Positions 17,573 to 26,144 of a stretch of 50,157 nt of DNA are shown one piece after another. A program made the translations under genes and the position numbers. Each line of letters opens with the position of its first letter. The stretch's first letter is position 1. Source of the stretch: an uncultured Lachnospiraceae bacterium (lineage in GTDB: Bacteria; Bacillota; Clostridia; Lachnospirales; Lachnospiraceae); the NCBI GenBank assembly GCA_947630925.1, contig CANRJM010000013.1, positions 1 through 50,157 of the forward strand, in the 5' to 3' direction. The notes beneath the pieces are model-generated. The model worked only from the letters and a program-made list of their open reading frames with translations, searched no databases and was not told the origin of the DNA.

Positions 17573-18280
17573 CTATCCTCTGACTGCGTTACGCAGCCAG
17601 TCAAAAAAGCCGGTATTCGGAAAACTCCACTTCGGAATACGATATGTTGAATACAAAATCATAATGACCACCGCTACTGCGACAACCAGCACCAATATCG
17701 TCAAAATCATATTGTTGGGCTTTTTCAGACGGAAATCCGTAATAAACAGAAAACCGACAATAAACAGTGAAAAATATAGGACATAAATAAACAGTTGGCT
17801 GCTGATAAAAATCTGCAGTAAAAAGACAAGCGGCAAAACAATCGCCATAGAGGTAATCGGCAAACCGTGATAATATTTATTGGCGCCCTCCTCCTGCTGC
17901 TGCCTCTTCGTCTCTAATACGTTAAAATATGCCAGACGGATAACCGAACAGATACAGTAAAAACATAAAAGGATCCAGCCAATTAATCCGCGGACGCCCA
18001 ACAGCCAACAAATCATTGCCGGATAAACGCCGAAACAAATCACATCGCACAGGGAATCAATTTGCATTCCAAACAGCTTCTCCTCTTCCGTGCGGTTTTT
18101 CTTGCTTCTGGCAATTTTTCCGTCAAACATATCGCATAAGCCGGATAAAGCAAGGCAGACAATTGCAATCCGAAATCTCCCCCCAATTGCCTGCGTCATA
18201 CCAATCACGGTAGATGCCAGACCAATATATGTAAGTATTACCGTATAATTATAAAATCCAATCAACTTTTTATTTTTCAT
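17573..18280 (-). CDS. pssA: CDP-diacylglycerol-serine O-phosphatidyltransferase
   Basis: 235 residues with the CDP-alcohol phosphotransferase motif spread across CDMFDGKIARSKKN and FGMQIDSLCD (DxxDGxxAR, then GxxxDxxxD). Several hydrophobic helices follow, consistent with an integral membrane enzyme. Family knowledge: it condenses CDP-diacylglycerol with serine to phosphatidylserine. The start is the ATG at 18280 with GGAGGAAAAA directly ahead; the reading overlaps the flippase-like gene by 11 bases. psd follows by 32 bases, giving the two-step route to phosphatidylethanolamine. Confidence 0.93.
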   Translation of the reverse strand: MKNKKLIGFYNYTVILTYIGLASTVIGMTQAIGGRFRIAIVCLALSGLCDMFDGKIARSKKNRTEEEKLFGMQIDSLCDVICFGVYPAMICWLLGVRGLIGWILLCFYCICSVIRLAYFNVLETKRQQQEEGANKYYHGLPITSMAIVLPLVFLLQIFISSQLFIYVLYFSLFIVGFLFITDFRLKKPNNMILTILVLVVAVAVVIMILYSTYRIPKWSFPNTGFFDWLRNAVRG

Positions 18281-19319
18281 TTTTTCCTCCATGCTGCAAC
18301 TTAACCTTTCTTCCCATCGTAATATATGCAATCCCTGTCATTACTGCGCTGATTAACAATTGCGAGTAATAACTGATACCTCTGCTGACAATCATAACCG
18401 GAAGTACCAGGTCAGTCCCGCAAATCGGCTTAAAAATCTGCAGGAACAAATTCTCGCTAATCCCCATGCCACCGGGCAGCGGAAGCATATCAACCGATAC
18501 GGATATCATTCCCTGCAGTGTAGTAAGCACAACAGGATTTGCTCCCTGCAGCGAGAATGATAAATATACTAAATATGTGATAAAAAACCACATACATCTT
18601 TGAACAAATGTAATGAAAAATACATAAACAATGACCTTGATGTTTCTCTTCAGATAATCCGCCACGCTTCGATATTTTTCCATTGAATTTCTCAGTTTCT
18701 GCAGCAGCTTCTCTTCTTTCTTAAAACGTATCAGTTTTCCGAGAATCTTAAAAATCGTAACTAAAATATTTTCCGCCAAAGTGGGATGAAAAACTAATAT
18801 CAGCATAAATAATACACAAAACACATTCAGCGCAACGCCAAGATAACACCAGCCCATAACCGGCGCCAGATATTTCATCAACGGAGCCGGCCGAAATATC
18901 ATGACTGCCAGGCCAATGACAACCAAAACGGCTTTGTACGTAATCGTGACAATCATCAATATCAGCGTGGATACGGAAATGGATAATTTATCCTTCTTCA
19001 TAAAATAGAGCTGCGCCGGCTGACCGCCTGTTGCAGACGGAGTGATCGCACTGAAAAAAAAGCCTACGAAAGAATATAAAAAGCAATGTGTCAATATGGC
19101 AGGCTGACCTACCGAACGCATCATATAATATATAATAACAGACTCGCTTAATATAAACAAGATAACCAAAACAACACCGACAATCCAATATCGCACGTCG
19201 GACTGTTTCAGGTAGTACGACAATGCAGCCATATCCTCCCCATGAAACACATAATATACTGTCGCCCCAAATACAGCGAGTAAAAAAAGTATATTTAAGA
19301 TTGTTTTTTTATTCTTCAT
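18270..19319 (-). CDS. Lysylphosphatidylglycerol synthase TM-region / UPF0104 flippase-like membrane protein
   Basis: 349 residues with about eight hydrophobic segments. Typical family motifs include AITPSATGGQPAQLYFM and LPLPGGMGISENLFL. Family knowledge: this domain forms the flippase part of MprF and occurs alone as YbhN-like proteins; no C-terminal aminoacyltransferase domain is present, so lysyl-PG synthesis is not expected. It overlaps the PAP2 gene and pssA by 11 bases each, so it very likely works with phospholipid synthesis or transport. Start ATG at 19319 follows GGAGAAAGTTGGG. Confidence 0.85.
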   Translation of the reverse strand: MKNKKTILNILFLLAVFGATVYYVFHGEDMAALSYYLKQSDVRYWIVGVVLVILFILSESVIIYYMMRSVGQPAILTHCFLYSFVGFFFSAITPSATGGQPAQLYFMKKDKLSISVSTLILMIVTITYKAVLVVIGLAVMIFRPAPLMKYLAPVMGWCYLGVALNVFCVLFMLILVFHPTLAENILVTIFKILGKLIRFKKEEKLLQKLRNSMEKYRSVADYLKRNIKVIVYVFFITFVQRCMWFFITYLVYLSFSLQGANPVVLTTLQGMISVSVDMLPLPGGMGISENLFLQIFKPICGTDLVLPVMIVSRGISYYSQLLISAVMTGIAYITMGRKVKLQHGGKNEK

Positions 19320-20031
19320 CCCAACTTTCTCCAAACACCCTTCTATTTAGTTTATCAAACTTTCCCATGATCCATTGATAATATTTTGTATGATGACCTA
19401 TATAATAACATATTTCTGCAAGAATTGCACCTGTGATCACGTCAATTATGTAATGCTGCTTGGTAAATAAGGTGGAAGCAAAAACGGCAATGGCAAAAAG
19501 GCAGGAAAAAATCTGGTACTGCTTTGGCACATCTTTTCTTCCCCGTATGCCAACAAAACACAGCCAACTGACCAGACAATGAATCGATGGAAATAAATTC
19601 GTCGGGGCATCCATACGGTAGATAAATCTTATCAGTTCTTCCGATAAACTGTTTCCTAAAACCTTCGGTCTGATATTGGTCGTTGGAAGCAGGACAAAAA
19701 AGACACCACAGATCATGCGGGATAAGTAATCTCCCGCTGCGAACTGAAACCATTCCTCTTTTTTCCGATGGGTCATCAGAATATAATTTACTGCCCAAAA
19801 AAGAAAACATCCCAGATAGACAAATGCCCATGCCGGTATAAACGGAATCGCGCGATCCGCATCCGTCGTCAGGTCAAAATGCCTTGCCCCGCTTATCACA
19901 ATCTGCGTACCCGTATAAATCAACGAATTAAATACAAAGCAAAATATAACAGAAAAAAATCCATACTTGGGAATGATCCGTTCCAACGTTTTTTCATACA
20001 GCAACGCAAACCTCGTCTTATTTTTCTTCAT
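19309..20031 (-). CDS. PAP2 superfamily membrane phosphatase-like protein
   Basis: 240 residues with about six hydrophobic segments. The PAP2 motifs are modified: NIRP for the first, FPSIHCLVSW for PSGH, and STLFTKQHYIID for the histidine-aspartate motif. Ser and both catalytic histidines remain. This form resembles the Aur1/inositol phosphotransferase-like branch more than PgpB. Family knowledge: possible reactions are lipid phosphate hydrolysis or headgroup exchange; the substrate is unknown. It overlaps its two neighbours by 14 and 11 bases. Start ATG at 20031 follows AAGGAGACCGGC. Confidence 0.82.
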   Translation of the reverse strand: MKKNKTRFALLYEKTLERIIPKYGFFSVIFCFVFNSLIYTGTQIVISGARHFDLTTDADRAIPFIPAWAFVYLGCFLFWAVNYILMTHRKKEEWFQFAAGDYLSRMICGVFFVLLPTTNIRPKVLGNSLSEELIRFIYRMDAPTNLFPSIHCLVSWLCFVGIRGRKDVPKQYQIFSCLFAIAVFASTLFTKQHYIIDVITGAILAEICYYIGHHTKYYQWIMGKFDKLNRRVFGESWDEE

Positions 20032-20314
20032 GCCGGTCTCCTTTTTGACGATGAAACGCTTCTTCAAACCCTTTTTTATCCTCCGGATCCATTTTCCTCT
20101 CGGTGATTCCCTCCTCTGATTTTCCCTTGATGAGACGATAAATCAATAAATAAACATATAAGAGAATTGGAATCATGATCGTAGCAATAAGGCTAATCAT
20201 AAAAAAGTCTGTCGTCGCGGGCGTCACAAAAAACGCTGATACCAGTGTTACAATGTATAATGCCGCCAAAACAACTACGCCAATGATTGCCAGTATTTTT
20301 TTCCCTTTTTTCAC
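20018..20314 (-). CDS. Small two-helix membrane protein of unknown function
   Basis: 98 residues; no family recognised. Two hydrophobic segments, at about residues 6-30 (ILAIIGVVVLAALYIVTLV) and 37-62 (FMISLIATIMIPILLYVYLL), are followed by a charged tail of about 35 residues (KGKSEEGITERKMDPEDKK and beyond). The start is a GTG at 20314 with GGAGGTAGTTCA ahead. It overlaps the PAP2 gene by 14 bases and lies 20 bases after rarA, so it is cotranscribed with the lipid genes and may be an accessory subunit; that is inference. Confidence 0.7.
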   Translation of the reverse strand: MKKGKKILAIIGVVVLAALYIVTLVSAFFVTPATTDFFMISLIATIMIPILLYVYLLIYRLIKGKSEEGITERKMDPEDKKGFEEAFHRQKGDRHEEK

Positions 20315-20334
20315 TGAACTACCTCCACGTATTT

Positions 20335-21654
20335 TTATTCTTTTCCGATTTTCTCAAAATACTCTAAAATCTTCTTCTCATATCCATTCTGCGATGGACG
20401 GTAAAATTTTCTTCCTTCCAACTCGTCCGGAAGATACTGTTGTTTCACATAGTGATTTGGATAATTATGCGCATACTGATAACCAATTCCGCGTCCCAGT
20501 TTTTCTGCGCCCCTATAATGCGCATCCTGCAGATGCGCCGGTATTGTTTTGATCTTTTCATTCTGCACAACTTCCATAGCCTCGTCAATCGCAACAACCG
20601 CAGAATTACTTTTTGGCGCGCTTGCCACATAGCCGGCTGCCTGTGCCAGAATAATCCGCGCTTCCGGCATGCCAATCCGCTCTACTGCCTGTGAAGCGCT
20701 AGTTGCAACGACTAACGCCATCGGATCCGCATTTGACACATCCTCTGCCGCACAGATCATAATCCTTCTGGCAATAAACTTAATATCTTCGCCGGCATAG
20801 AGCATACGCGCCAAATAATAAATTGCCGCATCCGGATCGGATCCCCGCATACTTTTAATAAAAGCTGAAATGGTATCATAGTGGTAATCTCCCGTTTTAT
20901 CGTAGCGTACCACACGTTTTTGAATGCATTCCCCCATAACCTCTTTTGTAATATGAATCTTTCCATCTTCACTGCGTTCCGTGGTAAGGACGCCAAGCTC
21001 CAGGGCATTTAATGCCATTCTGGCATCCCCGCCTGCAATTTCCGCAAGAAACTCCAACGCATCTTCATCTGCCACTGCCTGATAAGCGCCAAGCCCCCGC
21101 TCGGTATCGGTAATTGCCCTCGTTAGCAGCGTTAGGATATTCCGGGTAGTCAGCGGGTGCAATTCAAATATGATAGAACGGGAAAGCAAAGCTCCATTTA
21201 CCTCAAAATACGGATTTTCTGTTGTTGCCCCAATCAGGATAACCGTTCCATCCTCAACAAACGGAAGCAAATAGTCCTGCTGCCCTTTATTAAAGCGATG
21301 AATCTCATCAATAAAAAGAATTGTTTTCTTTCCGTACATACCGGCATTATCCTTTGCCTTCCGTACTACCTCTTCCATATCTTTTTTCCCCGCAGAAGTA
21401 GCGTTGAGCTGCAAAAAGACAGCGCTTGTCGTATTGGCGATAACCTTTGCCAGCGTTGTTTTTCCGGTCCCCGGCGGTCCATAAAAAAGAACCGAACTCA
21501 ACTGATCTGCCTGAATTGCACGGTAAAGCAACTTATCCTTCCCGATAATATGCTCCTGCCCGACCACCTCATCCAGATTGACCGGACGAAGCCTGGAAGC
21601 TAAAGGCGACTCATTTTCTTTATTCTGTTCCCGTACATAATCAAACAAGTCCAT
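20335..21654 (-). CDS. rarA: Replication-associated recombination protein A (RarA/MgsA)
   Basis: 439 residues. The AAA+ ATPase domain has SRLRPVNLDEVVGQEHIIG, Walker A GPPGTGKTT, Walker B ILFIDEIHRFNKGQQD, sensor 1 GATTENP and an Arg finger region. The C-terminal domain includes GSDPDAAIYYLARML and the MgsA_C segment. Family knowledge: RarA acts at stalled replication forks with SSB and the clamp-loader-like tetramer. Start ATG at 21654 begins MDLFDYVREQ, close to AAAAGGGGA. It is flanked by yigZ (50 bases) and the small membrane protein gene (20 bases). Confidence 0.95.
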   Translation of the reverse strand: MDLFDYVREQNKENESPLASRLRPVNLDEVVGQEHIIGKDKLLYRAIQADQLSSVLFYGPPGTGKTTLAKVIANTTSAVFLQLNATSAGKKDMEEVVRKAKDNAGMYGKKTILFIDEIHRFNKGQQDYLLPFVEDGTVILIGATTENPYFEVNGALLSRSIIFELHPLTTRNILTLLTRAITDTERGLGAYQAVADEDALEFLAEIAGGDARMALNALELGVLTTERSEDGKIHITKEVMGECIQKRVVRYDKTGDYHYDTISAFIKSMRGSDPDAAIYYLARMLYAGEDIKFIARRIMICAAEDVSNADPMALVVATSASQAVERIGMPEARIILAQAAGYVASAPKSNSAVVAIDEAMEVVQNEKIKTIPAHLQDAHYRGAEKLGRGIGYQYAHNYPNHYVKQQYLPDELEGRKFYRPSQNGYEKKILEYFEKIGKE

Positions 21655-21704
21655 TCCCCTTTTCTCCCTTCTATTCAGACCCATACCGTCTTTGAGCCCT
21701 ATTT

Positions 21705-22355
21705 TCAAAATATAACCGTTTTCTCCTCAATTTCTGCAAAATAAACTTCCTCTGTCTCCTTTGTAAGAACTGCCTGCCCGGCTGTCGCCTCAGTAATCCT
21801 TTTTACCGCCTCTTCGTATAAATCCGTTGGTATCAGTAAAATCATCCGTACCCTGTCGGTATATACCGTATCTAATACCGGAAGCTTCATCTTTCCCGCT
21901 ATATGCTGCAGCTTTCCAACCCCATTATAATCCGTATCGACAATCAATCGGCATCCAACCTGTTTTGTGATAATCCGACTGTCCGCAAGTCCCGCCTGTG
22001 CGGCCCGGGAATATGCCTTGACCAAACCGCCCGTTCCAAGCAGTGTTCCGCCAAAATAACGCGTCACTACAATTAATACATTACAAAGTTGCTGACCGGT
22101 TATCACTTCTAAAATAGGACGTCCAGCCGTCCCTGACGGTTCTCCGTCGTCGCTGCACCGCGAGATTTCCCCCCGGCTTCCCAGAACAAAAGCATAACAG
22201 TTATGCCGTGCATCCCAATATTTTTTTTTGATCTGCTCTATGGTCTGCGTAACTTCCTCTTCCGTTTCTACCGGAAAGACCTGGGCAATAAAACGGGACT
22301 TTTTTTCCTGAATTTCACCCTGTCCTCCCTGATATACAGTACGATATGGTATCAT
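21705..22355 (-). CDS. YigZ family (IMPACT-type) protein
   Basis: 216 residues. The N-terminal UPF0029 domain has KKSRFIAQVFPV, DARHNCYAFVLG, CSDDGEPSGTAGRPILEVI and VVTRYFGGTLLGTGGLVKAY, all characteristic of YigZ/IMPACT. A C-terminal DUF1949 domain with an RNA-binding-like fold follows. Family knowledge: the role is unsettled; the fold suggests nucleic acid binding or a link to translation. ATG at 22355 follows GAGGAGAAG. About 100 bases separate it from hydF, where I see no strong promoter, so it may or may not begin the long downstream operon. Confidence 0.92.
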   Translation of the reverse strand: MIPYRTVYQGGQGEIQEKKSRFIAQVFPVETEEEVTQTIEQIKKKYWDARHNCYAFVLGSRGEISRCSDDGEPSGTAGRPILEVITGQQLCNVLIVVTRYFGGTLLGTGGLVKAYSRAAQAGLADSRIITKQVGCRLIVDTDYNGVGKLQHIAGKMKLPVLDTVYTDRVRMILLIPTDLYEEAVKRITEATAGQAVLTKETEEVYFAEIEEKTVIF

Positions 22356-22458
22356 CTTCTCCTCATTTCCCCGGATGGTCCTGCCTTTGACATAAGACGG
22401 TCAGGCACTTCCCGCTAGTACAACAAAGATTAAGTTTCTGCTGCATTGAGGCAGAATA

Positions 22459-23730
22459 CTAGTTTTCCCGGAGCAGACAATGCACTTCCGGAAAAAGCTC
22501 CACGCTCCTTGCAAGTATCCCATGCACATAAGCAATAAATATTCCATAATTCACAATTGGCGTATTCTGTTGGCCGGTACAAAAAATGCGGTGTTTCATT
22601 TCTTTCTCATGAAGCGTACAGCCGCCACAGTGAATCACCAGCGCATACGGCGAAAGGTCAGACGGGAAATGCGTCCCGCTGCAGGTTTCTATTTGAAGTT
22701 TCTTCCCTGTATATTTCTCCAGCCAGCGCGGTATCTTAACTGTTCCAATATCCTCGCACTGCCTGTGATGAGTACAGCCTTCCGCAATTAAAATACGATC
22801 GCCTTCCTGTAGCCTTTCTACAGCCGCTGCCCCTTCCACAAGCTTTTTTAAATTTCCCTTATGACGGGCAAAGAGAATCGAAAAAGAAGTCAGTGGAATA
22901 TCCTTCGGAACAATGGCAGAAACCTCTTGAAACGCCTGTGAATCTGTCACCACCATTTTTGCCTTCCCCGAAACCTGTTTCAAAGTATCAGAAAGTTCCC
23001 GTACCTGTGTAACCACTGCGATAGCCTGATGATCCAGAATATCCCGAATCACCTGCTGCTGCGGCATAATCAGCCTGCCCTTTGGCGCGGCAGAATCTAC
23101 CGGAACGACCAATACAACCATATCTCCGGGCGAAATCAAATCGCCTATAATGTGAAGTTTGGAATCTGGCTCCGGAATCTGTGCAGCTAACACACTCTTT
23201 AACTCTTCCAGACCTGTTTTTTGTGCCGCGCTGATCACCTGAATCGGAATCCCTGCATTCTTGGCAAGCAACCGGCTTCTTATCTCTTTCGCTGCCGCAT
23301 CTCCCATCCGGTCCGCCTGATTCAATACAATAATATAGGGAATCTCCTTTTCTTCTATCAACCGGATCATTTCCCTCTCTTTTTCCGGTAAGCCCCTTTT
23401 TTCTGCCAGAATATCATCTGTCAATGTTGTAATATCAATGATCACTAAAGCAATATCTGCCTTATTTAAAACCTGCATTGCTTTTTTTACCCGCTTTTCT
23501 CCCAGTTCACCCTCGTCGTCAATCCCCGGCGTATCAATAAACATACATGGTCCAAGCGGTAAAAGTTCCATCGCTTTCGATACCGGATCCGTCGTCGTCC
23601 CCCTGACATCTGACACAATAGCAAACGGTTGTCCGGTAATTGCATTGATGACACTGGACTTTCCCGCATTCCTTTTTCCAAACAATGCAATTTGAATACG
23701 ATCCCCCTGAGGCGTTGCATGTAAACTCAT
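22459..23730 (-). CDS. hydF: [FeFe]-hydrogenase H-cluster maturation GTPase HydF
   Basis: 423 residues. The N-terminal GTPase domain has GKRNAGKSSVINAITG (P-loop), GTTTDPV (switch), DTPG and NQAD. A dimerisation domain follows. The C-terminal cluster-binding domain has the ligands CTHHRQC and HCGGC. Family knowledge: HydF is the scaffold on which HydE and HydG assemble the diiron subcluster of [FeFe]-hydrogenase, so the organism is expected to make hydrogen by fermentation. hydE, hydG and the hydrogenase are not in the window. It lies 21 bases after proA and has AAGGGGGCAACAAT ahead of ATG 23730. Confidence 0.95.
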   Translation of the reverse strand: MSLHATPQGDRIQIALFGKRNAGKSSVINAITGQPFAIVSDVRGTTTDPVSKAMELLPLGPCMFIDTPGIDDEGELGEKRVKKAMQVLNKADIALVIIDITTLTDDILAEKRGLPEKEREMIRLIEEKEIPYIIVLNQADRMGDAAAKEIRSRLLAKNAGIPIQVISAAQKTGLEELKSVLAAQIPEPDSKLHIIGDLISPGDMVVLVVPVDSAAPKGRLIMPQQQVIRDILDHQAIAVVTQVRELSDTLKQVSGKAKMVVTDSQAFQEVSAIVPKDIPLTSFSILFARHKGNLKKLVEGAAAVERLQEGDRILIAEGCTHHRQCEDIGTVKIPRWLEKYTGKKLQIETCSGTHFPSDLSPYALVIHCGGCTLHEKEMKHRIFCTGQQNTPIVNYGIFIAYVHGILARSVELFPEVHCLLREN

Positions 23731-23751
23731 ATTGTTGCCCCCTTCCTCTCT

Positions 23752-24999
23752 CTATCTGATCTGACCATTTCCATGAACCAGATATTTGATTGCAGTCAGC
23801 TCACGCAGCCCCATCGGGCCCCTGGCGTGAAGCTTTTGTGTAGAAATACCAATTTCGGCGCCCAGACCAAATTCGCCGCCGTCTGTAAATCTGGTAGAAC
23901 AGTTTACATAGACGCATGCAGAATCAACTTCTTTCTGAAAACGCTCTGCTTTCGAATAATTTTCTGTAATAATGCATTCGGAATGTCCGGTACTGAATTT
24001 ACGGATATGTGCGATGGCTTCTTCTATCGTATCAACCACTTTGATAGAAATAATATAATCCAGAAATTCCGTAGCATAATCCTCATCTGTGGCAGGAATC
24101 ACACAATCTCCGAGAATTTCCTGCGTCCTCCTGCACCCCCGGATTTCTACCTGATGCTTATCCAATACCTGCTTTAACTTTGGCAGAAATTCCCGGGCAA
24201 TGCTTTTGTGTACCAGACAGGTTTCTAAAGCATTGCATACGCTTGGCCGCTGCGTCTTTCCATTATCTGTTATAGCTGCCGCCATCTCGATATCTGCTGT
24301 TTCATCAATATAAATATGGCAGTTTCCCGTACCTGTTTCAATCACCGGAACCGTAGCATTTTTGACAACTGCCTGAATCAGTCCGGCTCCGCCGCGCGGA
24401 ATCAAAACATCAATATAGTCATTCGCCCGCATCATCTCTGTCGATATCTCTCTGGAAGTATTCTCGACAAGCTGTACGGTTTCTCTTGGAAAGCCGCACG
24501 CTTCCAATGCCTGCTGCATCAGTTGCATCAAAACCAGATTGGAATGAATCGCCTCCCTGCCGCCGCGCAGAATAGCCGCATTCCCACTTTTTAAACAAAG
24601 GGCGGCTGCATCCACTGTGACATTTGGACGGGATTCATAAATGATTCCAATGACTCCCATAGGCACCCTGACCTTAGTAATACGCATACCATTCGGTCGA
24701 ACCGAACCCTGCAGGATTTCTCCTACCGGATCTTCCAGACGAATCAACTGTATACAAGCATCTGCAATTCCCTGCACCCGCTCCTTTGTCAGGCGCAGAC
24801 GGTCTATCATCGTATCTGATATGCCATTCTCTTTTGCCTGCGCAATATCTTTTTCATTTTCTTTTAAAATATGTTCTGTATTGCTGCATAGAAACTCCGC
24901 AATCTTTTGCAATATCTTATTTTTTTCACTTGTGGAAGCGTTTGCAATCACACTTTTCGCCGCGATTGCCTTTTCTCCTAATCCATCCATATACCCCAT
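23752..24999 (-). CDS. proA: Gamma-glutamyl phosphate reductase (glutamate-5-semialdehyde dehydrogenase)
   Basis: 415 residues, the usual ProA length. The aldehyde dehydrogenase-like fold shows VPMGVIGIIYESRPNVTVDAA, LRGGREAIHSN, IPRGGAGLI, and the catalytic cysteine in QRPSVCNALETCLVH. The C-terminus has CSTRFTDGGEFGLGAEIGIS. Family knowledge: it reduces gamma-glutamyl phosphate with NADPH in proline synthesis. proB is not adjacent, which is unusual but not rare. It lies between degV (36 bases) and hydF (21 bases). ATG at 24999 follows AAGGATGAAAAG. Confidence 0.96.
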   Translation of the reverse strand: MGYMDGLGEKAIAAKSVIANASTSEKNKILQKIAEFLCSNTEHILKENEKDIAQAKENGISDTMIDRLRLTKERVQGIADACIQLIRLEDPVGEILQGSVRPNGMRITKVRVPMGVIGIIYESRPNVTVDAAALCLKSGNAAILRGGREAIHSNLVLMQLMQQALEACGFPRETVQLVENTSREISTEMMRANDYIDVLIPRGGAGLIQAVVKNATVPVIETGTGNCHIYIDETADIEMAAAITDNGKTQRPSVCNALETCLVHKSIAREFLPKLKQVLDKHQVEIRGCRRTQEILGDCVIPATDEDYATEFLDYIISIKVVDTIEEAIAHIRKFSTGHSECIITENYSKAERFQKEVDSACVYVNCSTRFTDGGEFGLGAEIGISTQKLHARGPMGLRELTAIKYLVHGNGQIR

Positions 25000-25035
25000 C
25001 TTTTCATCCTTCCCTTCCTTTTTTCTTTCATCCCG

Positions 25036-25902
25036 TTAATCAATCGCCTTGCTGCATGCCACTGCCAATGCGCCCGCCCCAATATGGCAGGATACACTGA
25101 GAGAAAGCGGATTGATAACAATCTCTCCTACCCCAAACCTGGTTTTGATTTTCTCTGCAAGCTCGTACGCTTCTTCTTCGCTTTGCGTATGGGCTACTTC
25201 CATATGAATCCGCTCCATATTCTCCAGTCCGCCAAAACGTTTTATAATATCTTCTTCTATCGCAGAAAGCATCTTACTGACTCCCTGCTTTTTCGTACGC
25301 GCAACGGTAAAAGCATCTAGCTTCTCGCCCTGGATGGTAAGCACCGGTTTCAGCCGGAGCGCCGAGCCTAAAGCCGCGGCTGCGGGCGTAATCCTTCCGC
25401 CTTTTTTTAGATATTTTAATGTATCAAGCATAATATAAATGCTGGAATCAAATTTGACTTTTTCTAAATACGCTTTTATTTCCTCTGCCTCCATACCGCG
25501 CTCTGCCAGTTCCATGGCGTCCAGTACCGATTGGCGCTGCGTCACGGAAATCCTTTGATTGTCAACAACCTGAACTTTTCCCTCATAATCCTGCGCAAGC
25601 ATAAGCGCTGTCTGACAGGAACCGGACAGCCCGCTTGACATCGGAATATAAACAATGCTGTCTGCATCCTGTAAAATCTCGTCCCACATATTCTTCACAT
25701 CCTCCGGCGCCGGCTGCGAAGTCGATATTGTAACATCCTGTTTTAACCTCTCAAAAAATTCGTCCTGCGTCAGGTCAATATCCTCAAAATATGTCTCCTC
25801 ATTGATCAGAAAAGGCATAGGAAGCACCCTGACTCCTATCTGTTCCGCCTCGCTCTGTGTAATTCCGCTATTACTGTCTGTCATTACAACGATCTTACCC
25901 AT
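25036..25902 (-). CDS. DegV family fatty acid-binding protein
   Basis: 288 residues. The start MGKIVVMTDSNSGI, then PMPFLINEETYFEDIDL, TSQPAPEDV and YIPMSSGLSGSCQTA, is characteristic of DegV. The C-terminal domain has LDTLKYLKKGGRI and SCHIGAGALAVACSK. Family knowledge: DegV (FakB-type) proteins bind fatty acids and some present them to the kinase FakA for incorporation into phospholipid. FakA is not in the window. Start ATG at 25902 follows GGAGAACAAT; in-frame upstream starts run into the promoter region. Confidence 0.93.
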   Translation of the reverse strand: MGKIVVMTDSNSGITQSEAEQIGVRVLPMPFLINEETYFEDIDLTQDEFFERLKQDVTISTSQPAPEDVKNMWDEILQDADSIVYIPMSSGLSGSCQTALMLAQDYEGKVQVVDNQRISVTQRQSVLDAMELAERGMEAEEIKAYLEKVKFDSSIYIMLDTLKYLKKGGRITPAAAALGSALRLKPVLTIQGEKLDAFTVARTKKQGVSKMLSAIEEDIIKRFGGLENMERIHMEVAHTQSEEEAYELAEKIKTRFGVGEIVINPLSLSVSCHIGAGALAVACSKAID

Positions 25903-26007
25903 ATTGTTCTCCATCTGTCTTGTATTTTTTAACGTATCCCCCGGTTCGGCCATTGATATAAAAATCATACCATTTTGCATATTATGACACACCACTCTAA
26001 GTATACT

Positions 26008-26036
26008 ATTATATATGAATTCCGCAAAAATTACAA
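26008..26036 (-). promoter_or_regulatory. Sigma-A promoter for degV
   Basis: On the minus strand TTGTAA, a 17-base spacer and a perfect TATAAT. It is divergent from the DUF3881 promoter, with 42 bases between the two -35 boxes. Confidence 0.65.
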
Positions 26037-26078
26037 CACCCTGCCGGTTCTTCCTTCCTACAGCCAAAAATATTTTAC

Positions 26079-26107
26079 TTGCGTCAAAATCCATAGCGTA
26101 GTATGAT
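26079..26107 (+). promoter_or_regulatory. Sigma-A promoter for the DUF3881 gene
   Basis: TTGCGT (26079-26084), 17-base spacer, TATGAT (26102-26107), 37 bases before the ATG at 26145. Confidence 0.55.
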
Positions 26108-26144
26108 AATTTCAAGCAAACCAGGAGAAAGGAATAATTGCCAT

